A stretch of DNA of 64,000 nt from an uncultured Ruegeria sp. (GTDB taxonomy: Bacteria > Pseudomonadota > Alphaproteobacteria > Rhodobacterales > Rhodobacteraceae). Position numbers and translations under genes: made by a program. Below, one piece after another: positions 46,910 through 56,331 of this stretch (position 1 is the stretch's first letter; every line of letters begins with the position of its first letter). Location of the stretch: positions 124,001-188,000 of the forward strand of contig NZ_CANMQQ010000001.1 of assembly GCF_947500045.1 (NCBI RefSeq). Direction: 5' to 3'. Below the pieces are notes generated by a model. The model did no database searches. It saw nothing but the letters and a program-made list of their open reading frames with translations, and was not told the DNA's origin.

Positions 46910-47361
46910 CCGTCGCTCTTCGCCCCGCGCGCAGTACCGATGCCGGTACAATGGGTGCTATTCTTCACAGGTTCGCGCGCGAAAACGAGTGGATGCCGGA
47001 ACTGCACAGCCAGGCCGAGACTATCGCGTTTTGTGGCCGGATGATTGATCTGGGATGGGTCACAGTGGCTGAGATGCAAGGGCAGGTGGCCGGATTTCTG
47101 GCGCTGAACCGGGATGAGGTGCACTCGCTCTATCTGGTGGATCATGCGCGCGGGCAGGGGATCGGGCAGCAATTGCTGGATCACACGAAGGCTCAGCGAC
47201 CCGAACTTAGTCTGTTTGCGTTCGAAGCAAATCACCGGGCTTGCCGGTTCTATGAACGCAACGGGTTTGTCGAGGTTGCGCGCAGCGACGGCTCGGAAAA
47301 TGACGAAAATCTGCCGGACATCAAATATGTCTGGACACGCAAGGAGGCGGTCGATGGCTAA
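46906..47361 (+). CDS. GNAT-family N-acetyltransferase
   Basis: The 151-residue product has the GNAT acetyl-CoA loop VDHARGQGIGQQLL and the RACRFYERNGFVEV end region. The acetyl acceptor is unknown. GTG 46906 overlaps the YcjX stop (GTGA), and the next gene starts before this one's stop, so it is embedded in a coupled operon between the YcjX and YcjF homologues. A role tied to that membrane stress pair is a guess from position. Confidence 0.86.
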   Translation: MTVALRPARSTDAGTMGAILHRFARENEWMPELHSQAETIAFCGRMIDLGWVTVAEMQGQVAGFLALNRDEVHSLYLVDHARGQGIGQQLLDHTKAQRPELSLFAFEANHRACRFYERNGFVEVARSDGSENDENLPDIKYVWTRKEAVDG

Positions 47362-48343
47362 AGGCCCGGTTCTGATTGATCTGGAAGATGACACGCCAGC
47401 AACTGATGTCTCAACCGCGCCGCCGGTGCCTGATATTGCGCCGCGGCAAGGGCAGGCGATGCAGACAGCAGTTCAGTTCGCGGCCCGGAAACCTTCGGTT
47501 TTGGCGCGATGGTTCTGGGGGCTGGCCCTTGCCGTCGTGGGCGCGGTTGTCTCGGTTGCCGCGTGGGATTTTGCCGTCTCGTTGCTGGAACGCGCACCAG
47601 TTCTGGGATCGATTGTTACCGGTCTGATCGGGGCGTTGCTGCTGGTTGTGCTGTTCATCGCGCTGCGCGAATTGGCGGCGATCAGTCGCCTGTCTCGCGT
47701 GGACGGGTTGCGACGTGCCGCCGACACTGCGCTGGTAGATGAGGACCTTTCACAAGCGCGTGCCGTCACCAATCGCCTGATCACGTTCTACAAAGGACGC
47801 GAAGAAACCCGCTGGGGCCGCGACCGTTTGAACGAGCGGATGAGCGAACAATTCGATGCCGCAACCCTTTTGACATTGGCCGAAGATGAACTTCTGGCCC
47901 CGCTGGACGCAGCCGCCAGCCGCGAGGTCGAGGCCGCAGCCCGGCAGGTCGCGACCGTGACCGCTCTGGTCCCGCTGGCGCTGGCTGATGTTGCGACCGC
48001 GCTGGCAAGCTCTCTGCGCATGATACGACGCATTGCCGAGATTTATGGCGGGCGGGCGGGCTTTTTGGGCAGTTGGCGCCTGACCCGTGCTGTGTTTGTA
48101 CATCTGGTCGCAACCGGCGCTGTGGCAGTCGGGGATGATTTGCTGGAGCCGATTCTTGGCGGATCAGTCCTTAGCAAACTATCGCGCCGGTTCGGCGAGG
48201 GTCTGGTCAATGGTGCGTTGACTGCCCGCGTGGGTGTGGCCGCAATGGAGGTCTGCCGGCCTCTGCCATTCTCAAAACGCCACAAACCCTCGACACGGGG
48301 CATGATCAAACGCGCACTCAGCGGGTTGTTTTCCAAGACTTGA
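47354..48343 (+). CDS. YcjF-family inner-membrane protein (TIGR01620/DUF697)
   Basis: The 329-residue product has two strong membrane segments (ARWFWGLALAVVGAVVSVAA, IVTGLIGALLLVVLFIAL at about residues 50-90) and a DUF697-like C-terminal part (VATVTALVPLALADVATALA). ATG 47354 follows AGGAGGCGGTCG and overlaps the GNAT gene by 8 nt. It pairs with YcjX. Confidence 0.85.
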   Translation: MAKGPVLIDLEDDTPATDVSTAPPVPDIAPRQGQAMQTAVQFAARKPSVLARWFWGLALAVVGAVVSVAAWDFAVSLLERAPVLGSIVTGLIGALLLVVLFIALRELAAISRLSRVDGLRRAADTALVDEDLSQARAVTNRLITFYKGREETRWGRDRLNERMSEQFDAATLLTLAEDELLAPLDAAASREVEAAARQVATVTALVPLALADVATALASSLRMIRRIAEIYGGRAGFLGSWRLTRAVFVHLVATGAVAVGDDLLEPILGGSVLSKLSRRFGEGLVNGALTARVGVAAMEVCRPLPFSKRHKPSTRGMIKRALSGLFSKT

Positions 48344-48397
48344 TCTGACGCAAGGCCGTGGCTGGTGCGATCCTGCATAAACAGGGGGGAGCCAGCC

Positions 48398-49108
48398 ATG
48401 ACCGAACACGGCCACAGCCAGCAAGAGATTTCCGACCGGATTAACACCCCTCCGGGTCGTGGGGTGCTACGCGATGTGGTCTATGGCGGTATTGACGGCT
48501 CGGTCACGACCTTTGCCATTGTTGCAGGGGTGGCCGGAGCGGGCCTGTCGCCGTTTGTTATCGTGGCACTTGGGCTGGCCAATGTGCTGGCGGATGGGTT
48601 CTCTATGGCTGCGGGGAATTACTCGGGGACCAAGGCCGAGCTGGATAACATCCATCGCATCCGAGACATCGAAGAACGGCATATCCGGCTTTATCCGGAC
48701 GGAGAGCGCAAGGAGGTGCGCGAAATTCTTGCGCAAAAGGGCCTGTCGGGCGGTGTGCTGGATGAGGCGACCGGCGAGATTACATCCAACCACGACAACT
48801 GGATCAACCTGATGATCGAGGGCGAATATGGACTAGGCAGCGTCGAGCCGCACCCGATCAAGGCTGCGATAGCGACATTCTTTGCCTTTTTGGTCGCGGG
48901 GATGATCCCGTTGCTGCCATTCCTTTTTTCGATCGAGGGCGCGTTCACCGTTTCAGCCTGGATGACGGCGGGTGTGTTCTTTGCGATCGGCGCAATGAAA
49001 AGCCGTTGGTCTCTTGCACCTTGGTGGCGATCAGGGGGCGAAACACTCCTGATCGGTGGTTTGGCCGCTGGGATCGCCTTCTGGGTCGGCTCTTGGTTCC
49101 ATCCGTGA
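48398..49108 (+). CDS. VIT1/CCC1-family iron or manganese transporter
   Basis: The 236-residue membrane protein has the family start VYGGIDGSVTTFAIVAGVAG, a cytosolic charged domain (IRDIEERHIRLYPDGERKEV) that in VIT1 binds metal, and helices at about residues 150-230. The substrate is probably Fe2+ or Mn2+, inferred from the family. ATG 48398 follows GGGGGGAGCCAGCC. A small membrane protein gene overlaps its stop by GTGA. Confidence 0.9.
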   Translation: MTEHGHSQQEISDRINTPPGRGVLRDVVYGGIDGSVTTFAIVAGVAGAGLSPFVIVALGLANVLADGFSMAAGNYSGTKAELDNIHRIRDIEERHIRLYPDGERKEVREILAQKGLSGGVLDEATGEITSNHDNWINLMIEGEYGLGSVEPHPIKAAIATFFAFLVAGMIPLLPFLFSIEGAFTVSAWMTAGVFFAIGAMKSRWSLAPWWRSGGETLLIGGLAAGIAFWVGSWFHP

Positions 49109-49266
49109 AAGGTGCAGTTGTCGCAGGCTGCAGTTGCTGTTTTTACCTGGTTGCGGCTACATTGACGATGCCAGAGCTTTGGCAAGACCCGCTGGGGCCG
49201 CTGGTCAAGATTTTGCCAGCTTTGATGCTGTCACTGATCGCTCAACCCATGTTGCGGAGCAGTTAG
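49105..49266 (+). CDS. Small membrane protein, 53 residues, coupled to the VIT gene
   Basis: GTG 49105 overlaps the VIT stop as GTGA and opens a 53-codon frame. The product has two hydrophobic stretches (VVAGCSCCFYLVAATLTM, LVKILPALMLSLIA) around WQDPLGPLVK, a pattern I recall from small proteins in related genomes. Translation is likely but unproven; function unknown. Confidence 0.55.
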   Translation: MKGAVVAGCSCCFYLVAATLTMPELWQDPLGPLVKILPALMLSLIAQPMLRSS

Positions 49267-49398
49267 TGGGCCCAGACCCCTTCCTGCGCTGGTTTAAGCA
49301 AACCTTCAGGGCAACATACGGTAATCATGTGGGATTCCGGACTATTCACCCACTGGCCACCACGATAGGTTTGATGCATCACACCCCGGAGGTTTCAG

Positions 49399-52107
49399 TT
49401 GGAATCCTTGCTTGTCCTCATTGGTCTGGTCGTTCTGGCCATTCCTGTATCGATCGTCGCGTTGCTGATTGGACAATCGCGGCTGCGCAAACGCGTGGAA
49501 CAGCTTGAGCGTCAACTTGCCGGGGAATTGCCGGAGAGTGATCTGGAAACACCCGGCCCGTCAAAGCCAGAGCTGCCGGTATCCAAACCCAAACCCGCGC
49601 CGTGGGCCGCCGCAAAAACCTTACCTGCTGCGGATGAGGGCCAACCAGAAGAGCAAGAAAAATCGGAACCCGACGAGCCCCCGGCCACCATCGTGTTTCG
49701 CGAGGAAAGACTTGCTGCGCTGGGGGCATGGCTGCGCGAGAATTGGTTTTACGCAGTGTCTGCATTGTCATTGGCGCTGGCGGGGATTTTTCTGGTTCAA
49801 TACGGTGCCGAGAACGGGTTGCTGCCACCCACTGCACGGGTCATCGCAGCACTGGTTTTCGGTGCGCTGCTGATTGGGGCAGGCGAAGTGATCCGCCGCC
49901 GGTTCGGCGATGATGAGGGATCCACTACTGCTTATCTTCCATCGGTCTTCTCGGGAGCGGGTCTTGTCACCCTGTTCGGAGGAGTTCTAGCCGCGCGCCA
50001 GCTTTATGATCTGATCGGCCCCGAGGCTGGGCTAGCCGGTCTGGTTGTCATTGCGCTGTTTGGACTCGTGCTGGGGTGGTTCCATGGGCCGCTTCTGGCA
50101 GCTGTCGGTTTGGTCGGCGCTTTTGCTGCACCCTTCGTTGTGGGTGGATCGTCGGACGATCCCAGCTGGCTTTATGGGTATTTCTTCATCATTGCCGTGG
50201 TTGGCCTGGGTATTGATACGGTCAGGCGTTGGGCGTGGATTTCAGTTTTGACGCTTGTGGGCGTATACGGGGCGGCCTTTTTGTTGGTGTTGTCTTCACC
50301 TTCGACCGAGGCCGGATATTTGATCTGTGTCACCGCACTGGCGTTTATTGCAACGGCTATCCCCGTGCGGCGTATCTGGCCAAATCATTCCGGTCCGATG
50401 ATCGCCGAGATGATCCGGCGGCGAAAAGGGGATACATGGCCAGAATTTCCGACCCGACTGGCCTTTGGCGCGGTTCTCGTCTCTTCGGTGATTTTGACGC
50501 TGCACTGGCCGGATTCGAGTGGCGAGTTCTGGCTGGGCATAACGTTGTTCACCGGTTTGATATTGGCGCTGATCTTTTGGTCCAGAGACGCGCGCGCCCT
50601 GCAGGATGCGACGGCGCTGCCTGCCCTGGGCCTGATCTGGTTTGTTCTGGTACATGGGTTGGACAGCGGTGCAGTGTGGCACCGATTTGCCGAAACATAC
50701 ACGGAAACGGCCGAGGCTGATTATCCGTGGAGCGTCACCCTTCTGGCTGCTCTGGGGGCTTTGATCACATTGCTTGCCGCTTGGCGATCCTTTCAGGGCG
50801 GGCGCTACGCTGTGGTCTGGGCCGCCGCCGCCGCCATGTTCGCCCCGGTCCTGGCGATTGCGCTTGAGGTCGGATGGCAGCCAGCAGAAGTGATCGGGGC
50901 CTATGCGTGGGCACTACACGCCGTCGCGTTGGGCGCGATGATGGTTGTTCTGGCCGAACGGTTCGCCCGGGTTGACGGTGACGACCGAATGCGCCCCGCC
51001 TTGGCAACTTTGTCTGCGCTGTCCTGTCTCAGCTTCGCTTGTATCATCGTGCTCAGCTCGGCGGCTCTGACCATCGCACTCGTCGCCATGATTGTCGTGG
51101 CTACGGCACTGGACCGTCGGTTTGAGTTACCCCCGATGAGCTGGTTCATCTGGGCGGGTGTGTTTACCGTGACCGTAAGGCTGGTGCTGGACCCGGGGCT
51201 CAACTGGGCCGAAAATGCGCCGCTGATTGACATGACGCTGGTCTATGCAGCGTCGGTTGTTGGATTCGTCATAGGGTGGGCGTTGTTAAAACCCTTGGAC
51301 CGCCCGATGGCCTCACTCCTGCTGGAAAGCGCAGCCTGGGCAACGGCGGGGATACTGCTTTCCCTCTTGTTGCTGCGCTGGCTTGAAAGCTTCGGAGAAG
51401 GTGGTGCAACGGACAGCCACTGGGGGCTGGGACTGCTTGCGGTGATCTGGCTACTGCTGGCTTTTGCTCAGGTGCAACGATTCAAGCTTGGTGGCAAGCT
51501 GAACTACGTACGCTATGTGTTGGCTGCATTCTTTGCAGCGCATGGTGTGGTTCGTTTGGCACAGGCGTTGTCAGATGCCAATCCGCTGCTCAACCCGTTT
51601 GCTGATCCCGTATTGGGCCCGCAGGTCCTGAACACGCTGGCGGTGGCTTATCTGTTGCCCGCAGTTGCGATTGGTTTTTCAACCTGGCGCATCGTTTCGT
51701 CGCCCGTTCTGCTGAAGCAAATCAGCTATGGGGTGGCCACAATTCTGGCGGCTGTCTGGTTGGGATTGGTGATCCGTCATGTCTGGCAGGGCGCTGGTGG
51801 AATGTACGAGGGCAACGGCGTCACGCAGCCCGAGCTTTATACCTATACCATCACCTTGCTGGTGGTCGGAGCAGCACTGTTCTATCAGTCGCTCGCCCGT
51901 CGATCGGATCTGATGCGCAAGGCAGGGCTTGCCGTCATCGGGTTGGCGGTGGCCAAGGTGTTTCTGATCGATATAGCCGGTCTGGGTGGGCTGATCCGGG
52001 TCTTTTCGCTGCTGGCGCTGGGCCTCGCTCTGGCAGGTCTTGCGTGGCTCAATCGCTGGGCCCAGCTGCGCCACGCGCCGCAAGGCTCGGAACCTCTGGA
52101 CCATTAG
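49399..52107 (+). CDS. DUF2339 multi-pass membrane protein
   Basis: The 902-residue product has an N-terminal helix (ESLLVLIGLVVLAIPVSIVA), a Pro/Glu/Lys-rich charged linker to about residue 110, and then some 25 hydrophobic segments, the DUF2339 layout. Function is unknown; large proteins of this type are thought to act in the cell envelope. The start is TTG 49399, supported by a perfect GGAGG seven nt upstream. It is unusually Trp- and Leu-rich. The 132 nt before it hold only a short GGTTT/AAACC hairpin. Confidence 0.82.
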   Translation: MESLLVLIGLVVLAIPVSIVALLIGQSRLRKRVEQLERQLAGELPESDLETPGPSKPELPVSKPKPAPWAAAKTLPAADEGQPEEQEKSEPDEPPATIVFREERLAALGAWLRENWFYAVSALSLALAGIFLVQYGAENGLLPPTARVIAALVFGALLIGAGEVIRRRFGDDEGSTTAYLPSVFSGAGLVTLFGGVLAARQLYDLIGPEAGLAGLVVIALFGLVLGWFHGPLLAAVGLVGAFAAPFVVGGSSDDPSWLYGYFFIIAVVGLGIDTVRRWAWISVLTLVGVYGAAFLLVLSSPSTEAGYLICVTALAFIATAIPVRRIWPNHSGPMIAEMIRRRKGDTWPEFPTRLAFGAVLVSSVILTLHWPDSSGEFWLGITLFTGLILALIFWSRDARALQDATALPALGLIWFVLVHGLDSGAVWHRFAETYTETAEADYPWSVTLLAALGALITLLAAWRSFQGGRYAVVWAAAAAMFAPVLAIALEVGWQPAEVIGAYAWALHAVALGAMMVVLAERFARVDGDDRMRPALATLSALSCLSFACIIVLSSAALTIALVAMIVVATALDRRFELPPMSWFIWAGVFTVTVRLVLDPGLNWAENAPLIDMTLVYAASVVGFVIGWALLKPLDRPMASLLLESAAWATAGILLSLLLLRWLESFGEGGATDSHWGLGLLAVIWLLLAFAQVQRFKLGGKLNYVRYVLAAFFAAHGVVRLAQALSDANPLLNPFADPVLGPQVLNTLAVAYLLPAVAIGFSTWRIVSSPVLLKQISYGVATILAAVWLGLVIRHVWQGAGGMYEGNGVTQPELYTYTITLLVVGAALFYQSLARRSDLMRKAGLAVIGLAVAKVFLIDIAGLGGLIRVFSLLALGLALAGLAWLNRWAQLRHAPQGSEPLDH

Positions 52108-52170
52108 GCGTGGGCGTCCTATAAGCGCGGCCATGTTTGACCGTTTGGCCATCATTATTCGAATTATATC

Positions 52171-52200
52171 CCCGGCGCTCTGATATCGCGAGACGCCGGG
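52171..52200 (+). promoter_or_regulatory. Strong hairpin in the ileS leader
   Basis: CCCGGCG (52171-52177) pairs with CGCCGGG (52194-52200), with CTC/GAG inside and one bulged A. No T-run follows. It lies about 70 nt before the ileS start; it may be a leader structure or a 3' end of the DUF2339 transcript. Confidence 0.35.
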
Positions 52201-52271
52201 CAAAGGTGCTTGAGATATCGCACTGACCGCTTCGATCCATACAAGACCAGAACATCCTGAGGACGCCCCAA

Positions 52272-55190
52272 ATGTGCGCCGACACGACCCAAACACCTGA
52301 CTACAAAGACACGCTGAACCTGCCCAAAACCGAATTTCCCATGCGCGCAGGCCTGCCCAAGCGCGAACCCGCATGGCTGGAGCGCTGGGAGAAGATCGGT
52401 GTCTATGATCGCCTGCGGGAAAAAGAAGGCCGCACGCCCTTTACCCTGCATGATGGACCGCCTTACGCCAACGGTCACCTGCATATCGGCCACGCGCTGA
52501 ACAAGACCATCAAGGACATGATCGTGCGCAGTCATCAGATGATGGGCCATGACGCGCGCTATGTGCCGGGCTGGGACTGCCATGGTCTGCCGATCGAATG
52601 GAAGATCGAGGAACAATACCGCAAGAAGGGCAAGAACAAAGACGAGGTCAACATCGTCGACTTTCGTCAGGAATGCCGCAAGTTCGCCGAAGGCTGGATC
52701 GACATCCAGCGCGACGAGTTCAAGCGTCTGGGGATCACCGGTAACTGGCCCGATCCATACATCACTATGGATTATCACGCCGAGGCTGTAATTGCCGATG
52801 AGTTCATGAAGTTCCTCATGAACGGCACGCTGTATCAGGGATCAAAGCCTGTAATGTGGTCGCCGGTTGAAAAAACCGCACTGGCCGAGGCCGAAGTTGA
52901 GTATCACGACAAGGAAAGCTTCACCATCTGGGTGAAGTTCAAAGTCGTGAACACGGGCGACGTGACGTTGGACAACGCCAATGTAGTGATCTGGACGACA
53001 ACTCCGTGGACCATGCCATCGAACAAGGCGGTGGTGTATGGCGAGGATATTTCCTATGGCCTCTACGAAGTCACCGGACGCCCCGAGGAATGCTGGGCGC
53101 GGATTGGTGAACGCTATCTGCTGGCTGATGATCGTGCAGCAGATGTGTTTGCACGGGCGCGTCTGGACGATTCAATGTATCGCCGTCTTTGTGATGTCAC
53201 GCAACAGGATCTGGCCAAGATCCAACTGACCCACCCGCTCGCCGGGGCTGAGGGTGGAAATGGCGAATGGGACGACATCCGCGACTTCCGCGCGGCTGAC
53301 TTTGTGACCGATACTGAAGGTACAGGGTTCGTTCATTGTGCGCCGTCGCACGGGATGGAGGAATTCGAGCTGTATCGCGATCTAGGGATGCTCGAGCAAG
53401 TCATCACCTACAACGTAATGGACGATGGCTCATTCCGCACCGATCTGCCGTTTTTTGGCGGCAAGTACATCCTGTCGCGCAAGGGCGGTGAAGGTGACGC
53501 CAATAAAGCCGTCATCGACAAGCTGGCCGAGGTTGGCGGACTGCTGGCGCGTGGCAAGATCAAGCACAGCTATCCACATTCGTGGCGCTCGAAAGCACCG
53601 ATCATCTACCGCAACACGCCGCAGTGGTTTGCATCCGTCGACCGCAAGCTGGACGATGGTATGGGCGAGATGGGTGACAGCATCCGCGAACGTGCCCTGC
53701 GGTCCATTGACGAACTGGTGAAATGGACGCCGCAGACCGGCCGCAACCGTCTGTATTCGATGATCGAAACGCGTCCGGATTGGGTTCTATCACGCCAGCG
53801 CGCCTGGGGCGTGCCGCTGACCTGTTTCACCAAAAAGGGCGCTCTGCCCACCGATGCGGACTACCTGCTGCGCAACGCAGAGCTGAATGCCCGCATCAAA
53901 GCTGCGTTCGAGAAGGACGGCGCGGATATCTGGTACACTGACGGCTTCAAAGAGACCATCCTCGATGGCATCGCGAACCCTGAAGATTATGATCAGGTGT
54001 TCGACGTTCTGGACGTCTGGTTCGACTCAGGCTCGACCCACGCTTTTGTCCTGCGCGACCGCGAGGACGGGACCGAGGACGGTATCGCCGATGTTTACAT
54101 GGAAGGCACCGACCAGCACCGCGGTTGGTTTCATTCCTCAATGCTGCAGGCCTGCGGCACCAAGGGGCGTGCGCCGTATCGCAACGTGGTGACTCACGGC
54201 TTCACGTTGGATGCCAAGGGCAACAAAATGTCCAAATCGTTGGGCAATACCATCGTGCCAGAAGAGGTCATCAAGCAGTACGGCGCGGATATTCTGCGTC
54301 TGTGGGTGGCCCAGACCGATTACACTGCAGACCAGCGGATCGGGCCTGAAATCCTGAAAGGCACCGCCGACAGCTATCGCCGCCTACGTAACACCATGCG
54401 GTTCATGCTGGGCTCGCTGGCGGATTTCACGGAAGCCGACCGCGTGGACCCTGCGGATATGCCGCGTCTGGAACGCTGGGTGCTCAGCCGTTTGGCTGAG
54501 TTGGATAGCCAAGTGCGCCAGGGCTATGCCGCATTTGATTTCCAGGGTGTGTTCAGCGCTGTGTTTAATTTTGCCACGGTCGATCTGTCCTCATTCTACT
54601 TCGACGTCCGCAAGGACGCGCTGTACTGTGACGGAGATAGCCTGCGCCGCCGTGCCGCGCGGACTGTGCTGGATATGCTGTTCCATCGCCTGACCACGTG
54701 GTTGGCCCCGGTTCTGGTGTTCACCATGGAAGAGGTCTGGCTGGAACGGTTCCCGAGCGAGGACAGCTCGGTCCATTTGATGGACTTTCCCGAGACACCT
54801 GCGGATTGGCGTCATGAAGAGCTGGAAGCAAGCATGGCTAAAGTCCGCCGCGTTCGCCGTGCCGTGACTGCCGCGCTGGAAATTCAGCGACAGGACAAAG
54901 TGATCGGGTCCAGCCTGGAAGCGGCACCGATCGTCCATGTCGAGGATGTAGAAACCCGCGATCTGCTGGCAACCTTCGACGTTGATGACATGTGCATCAC
55001 GTCGGGCCTGACCGTTTCGGGCGATCCGTCCCCGGCCGAGGCCTTTCGCGTGCCCGAGATTGAGGGCGTTGGTGTTGTCTTTGAAAAGGCCGAGGGCGAA
55101 AAATGTCAGCGCTGCTGGAAAATTCTGCCTGATGTGGGTCGTCACACCCACGCGGGTGTTTGCGGACGCTGTGATGAAGCGTTGAGCTGA
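52272..55190 (+). CDS. ileS: Isoleucyl-tRNA synthetase
   Basis: IleS charges tRNA(Ile). The 972-residue class I enzyme has NGHLHIGHAL (HIGH motif, about residue 70), the editing-domain WTTTPWTMPSNKAV, FDSGSTHAFVL and GTDQHRGWFHSSML, KMSKSLGN (about residue 652), and a C-terminal zinc site CQRCWK...CGRC. ATG 52272 follows TGAGGACGCCCCAA. The 164-nt leader has TTGACC at 52137 and a strong hairpin. Confidence 0.97.
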   Translation: MCADTTQTPDYKDTLNLPKTEFPMRAGLPKREPAWLERWEKIGVYDRLREKEGRTPFTLHDGPPYANGHLHIGHALNKTIKDMIVRSHQMMGHDARYVPGWDCHGLPIEWKIEEQYRKKGKNKDEVNIVDFRQECRKFAEGWIDIQRDEFKRLGITGNWPDPYITMDYHAEAVIADEFMKFLMNGTLYQGSKPVMWSPVEKTALAEAEVEYHDKESFTIWVKFKVVNTGDVTLDNANVVIWTTTPWTMPSNKAVVYGEDISYGLYEVTGRPEECWARIGERYLLADDRAADVFARARLDDSMYRRLCDVTQQDLAKIQLTHPLAGAEGGNGEWDDIRDFRAADFVTDTEGTGFVHCAPSHGMEEFELYRDLGMLEQVITYNVMDDGSFRTDLPFFGGKYILSRKGGEGDANKAVIDKLAEVGGLLARGKIKHSYPHSWRSKAPIIYRNTPQWFASVDRKLDDGMGEMGDSIRERALRSIDELVKWTPQTGRNRLYSMIETRPDWVLSRQRAWGVPLTCFTKKGALPTDADYLLRNAELNARIKAAFEKDGADIWYTDGFKETILDGIANPEDYDQVFDVLDVWFDSGSTHAFVLRDREDGTEDGIADVYMEGTDQHRGWFHSSMLQACGTKGRAPYRNVVTHGFTLDAKGNKMSKSLGNTIVPEEVIKQYGADILRLWVAQTDYTADQRIGPEILKGTADSYRRLRNTMRFMLGSLADFTEADRVDPADMPRLERWVLSRLAELDSQVRQGYAAFDFQGVFSAVFNFATVDLSSFYFDVRKDALYCDGDSLRRRAARTVLDMLFHRLTTWLAPVLVFTMEEVWLERFPSEDSSVHLMDFPETPADWRHEELEASMAKVRRVRRAVTAALEIQRQDKVIGSSLEAAPIVHVEDVETRDLLATFDVDDMCITSGLTVSGDPSPAEAFRVPEIEGVGVVFEKAEGEKCQRCWKILPDVGRHTHAGVCGRCDEALS

Positions 55191-55225
55191 TATTCTGGCC
55201 TTGGACTGAGTGGCAGAGCCTTTTT

Positions 55226-55279
55226 GCGAGGTTCCGCCGCGCGCCTTAAGGTATTTGTGAACAGAAGAAGTGGTGGATC
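55226..55279 (+). repeat. Intergenic repeat copy 2
   Basis: GCGAGGTTCCGCCGCGCGCC and the following 34 bases match 15228-15280 at about 42 of 53 positions, including AGGTATTTGT, AGAAG and GGTGGATC. This copy has no downstream inverted arm. It lies in the 138-nt gap between ileS and ogt. Confidence 0.75.
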
Positions 55280-55328
55280 GTCAAGAAACGGGTTGCCGGA
55301 TTGCCCAATCCTCTGCCAGCATCACTTT

Positions 55329-55787
55329 ATGGAACAGATTGCGATAGAAACCCGTTTTGGACGCTTGGGTGTTGTTGAAGAAGACGAAGCCATCATCCGC
55401 CTGACCTGGGATGGCGCTGAGGGAGACCCGGATTCGCCCTTGCAGCGCGAGGCGGCGGCGCAGTTGCGTGCCTACGACCAGGGGCGTTTGCAGCGGTTTG
55501 ATCTACCCTACCGGATCAAGGGATCGGAGTTTCAGCGAAGGGTTTGCGATGCCATGTTTGCAATCCCTTTTGGCGATACACGGACCTATGGCGAATTGGC
55601 AAAAGAGCTTGGGTATTCGGCGCAGGCGGTTGGCAAAGGATGTGGGGGCAACCCCATACCGATCATCATCCCGTGTCACCGGGTTTTGGGTTCAGGTGGC
55701 AAGATGGTTGGGTTCTCAGGCCATGGTGGTGTTGAGACCAAGGTTTCATTGCTTCGGCACGAAGGGGCGGCGGGGCTATTGATCTGA
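55329..55787 (+). CDS. ogt: Methylated-DNA--protein cysteine methyltransferase
   Basis: Ogt repairs O6-alkylguanine by taking the alkyl group onto its own Cys. The 152-residue product has the acceptor Cys 116 in IPCHRVLG, the FAIPFGDTRTYGELA helix-turn-helix region and GYSAQAVG. ATG 55329 is chosen because upstream in-frame sequence back to 55224 translates the dispersed repeat. It is on its own between ileS and a GreA-like gene. Confidence 0.92.
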   Translation: MEQIAIETRFGRLGVVEEDEAIIRLTWDGAEGDPDSPLQREAAAQLRAYDQGRLQRFDLPYRIKGSEFQRRVCDAMFAIPFGDTRTYGELAKELGYSAQAVGKGCGGNPIPIIIPCHRVLGSGGKMVGFSGHGGVETKVSLLRHEGAAGLLI

Positions 55788-55863
55788 GCGCAGGATTTGT
55801 GTTGCATTCCGCCTTTGGGGGCTACAACCTATATCAGATGCTGAATTTGAAGGACCGTATTTG

Positions 55864-56331
55864 ATGACCGGCTCAACCGATGCTGCTGCGCGTAAGAATT
55901 CCATAGTCGAGCGCCTGATGTCGCTGGAGGCGCAAGAATTGGCGACCGCGCAGGCGCATTACGATGCCTTTTTGAAAGATTCTCAGTTGGATGACCGGGA
56001 AGGGCATGACAAGGACGATATCGCGACCTCGCGCGAGAATGCAGATTTGGCGGCGGCCTTCGACGCGCCCGTTCACGCCCATCACGCAAAGATTGACGTC
56101 ATCGAAAACACCGATTTCGGCGTCACTGATACGGTTCAGCCGGGGGCGGTGATCAAGTTTAACAACCGCCGCTTTGTCGTATGCGTTTCAACAACGCGTT
56201 TTGAGGTGGACGGTAAGACCTATATGGGTATTTCAACCCAAAGCCCGATCTATCTGGCTATGGTCGGCCTGCGCGAAGGCGATGTGTTCACCCACAACGG
56301 GACTGAATTTGAGGTTCAGGAAGTCTTGTAA
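55864..56331 (+). CDS. GreA/GreB C-terminal-domain-like protein
   Basis: The 155-residue product has a helical, charged N-terminal half (ERLMSLEAQELATAQAHYDA, with HDKDDIATSRENADLAAAF) and a beta-rich C-terminal half (TVQPGAVIKFNNRRFVVCVS, STQSPIYLAMVGLREGD) that resembles the GreA/Rnk FKBP-like domain. It may bind RNA polymerase; this is inferred. TTG 55861 adds one residue. Its end overlaps the convergent pcs gene by 16 nt. Confidence 0.68.
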   Translation: MTGSTDAAARKNSIVERLMSLEAQELATAQAHYDAFLKDSQLDDREGHDKDDIATSRENADLAAAFDAPVHAHHAKIDVIENTDFGVTDTVQPGAVIKFNNRRFVVCVSTTRFEVDGKTYMGISTQSPIYLAMVGLREGDVFTHNGTEFEVQEVL

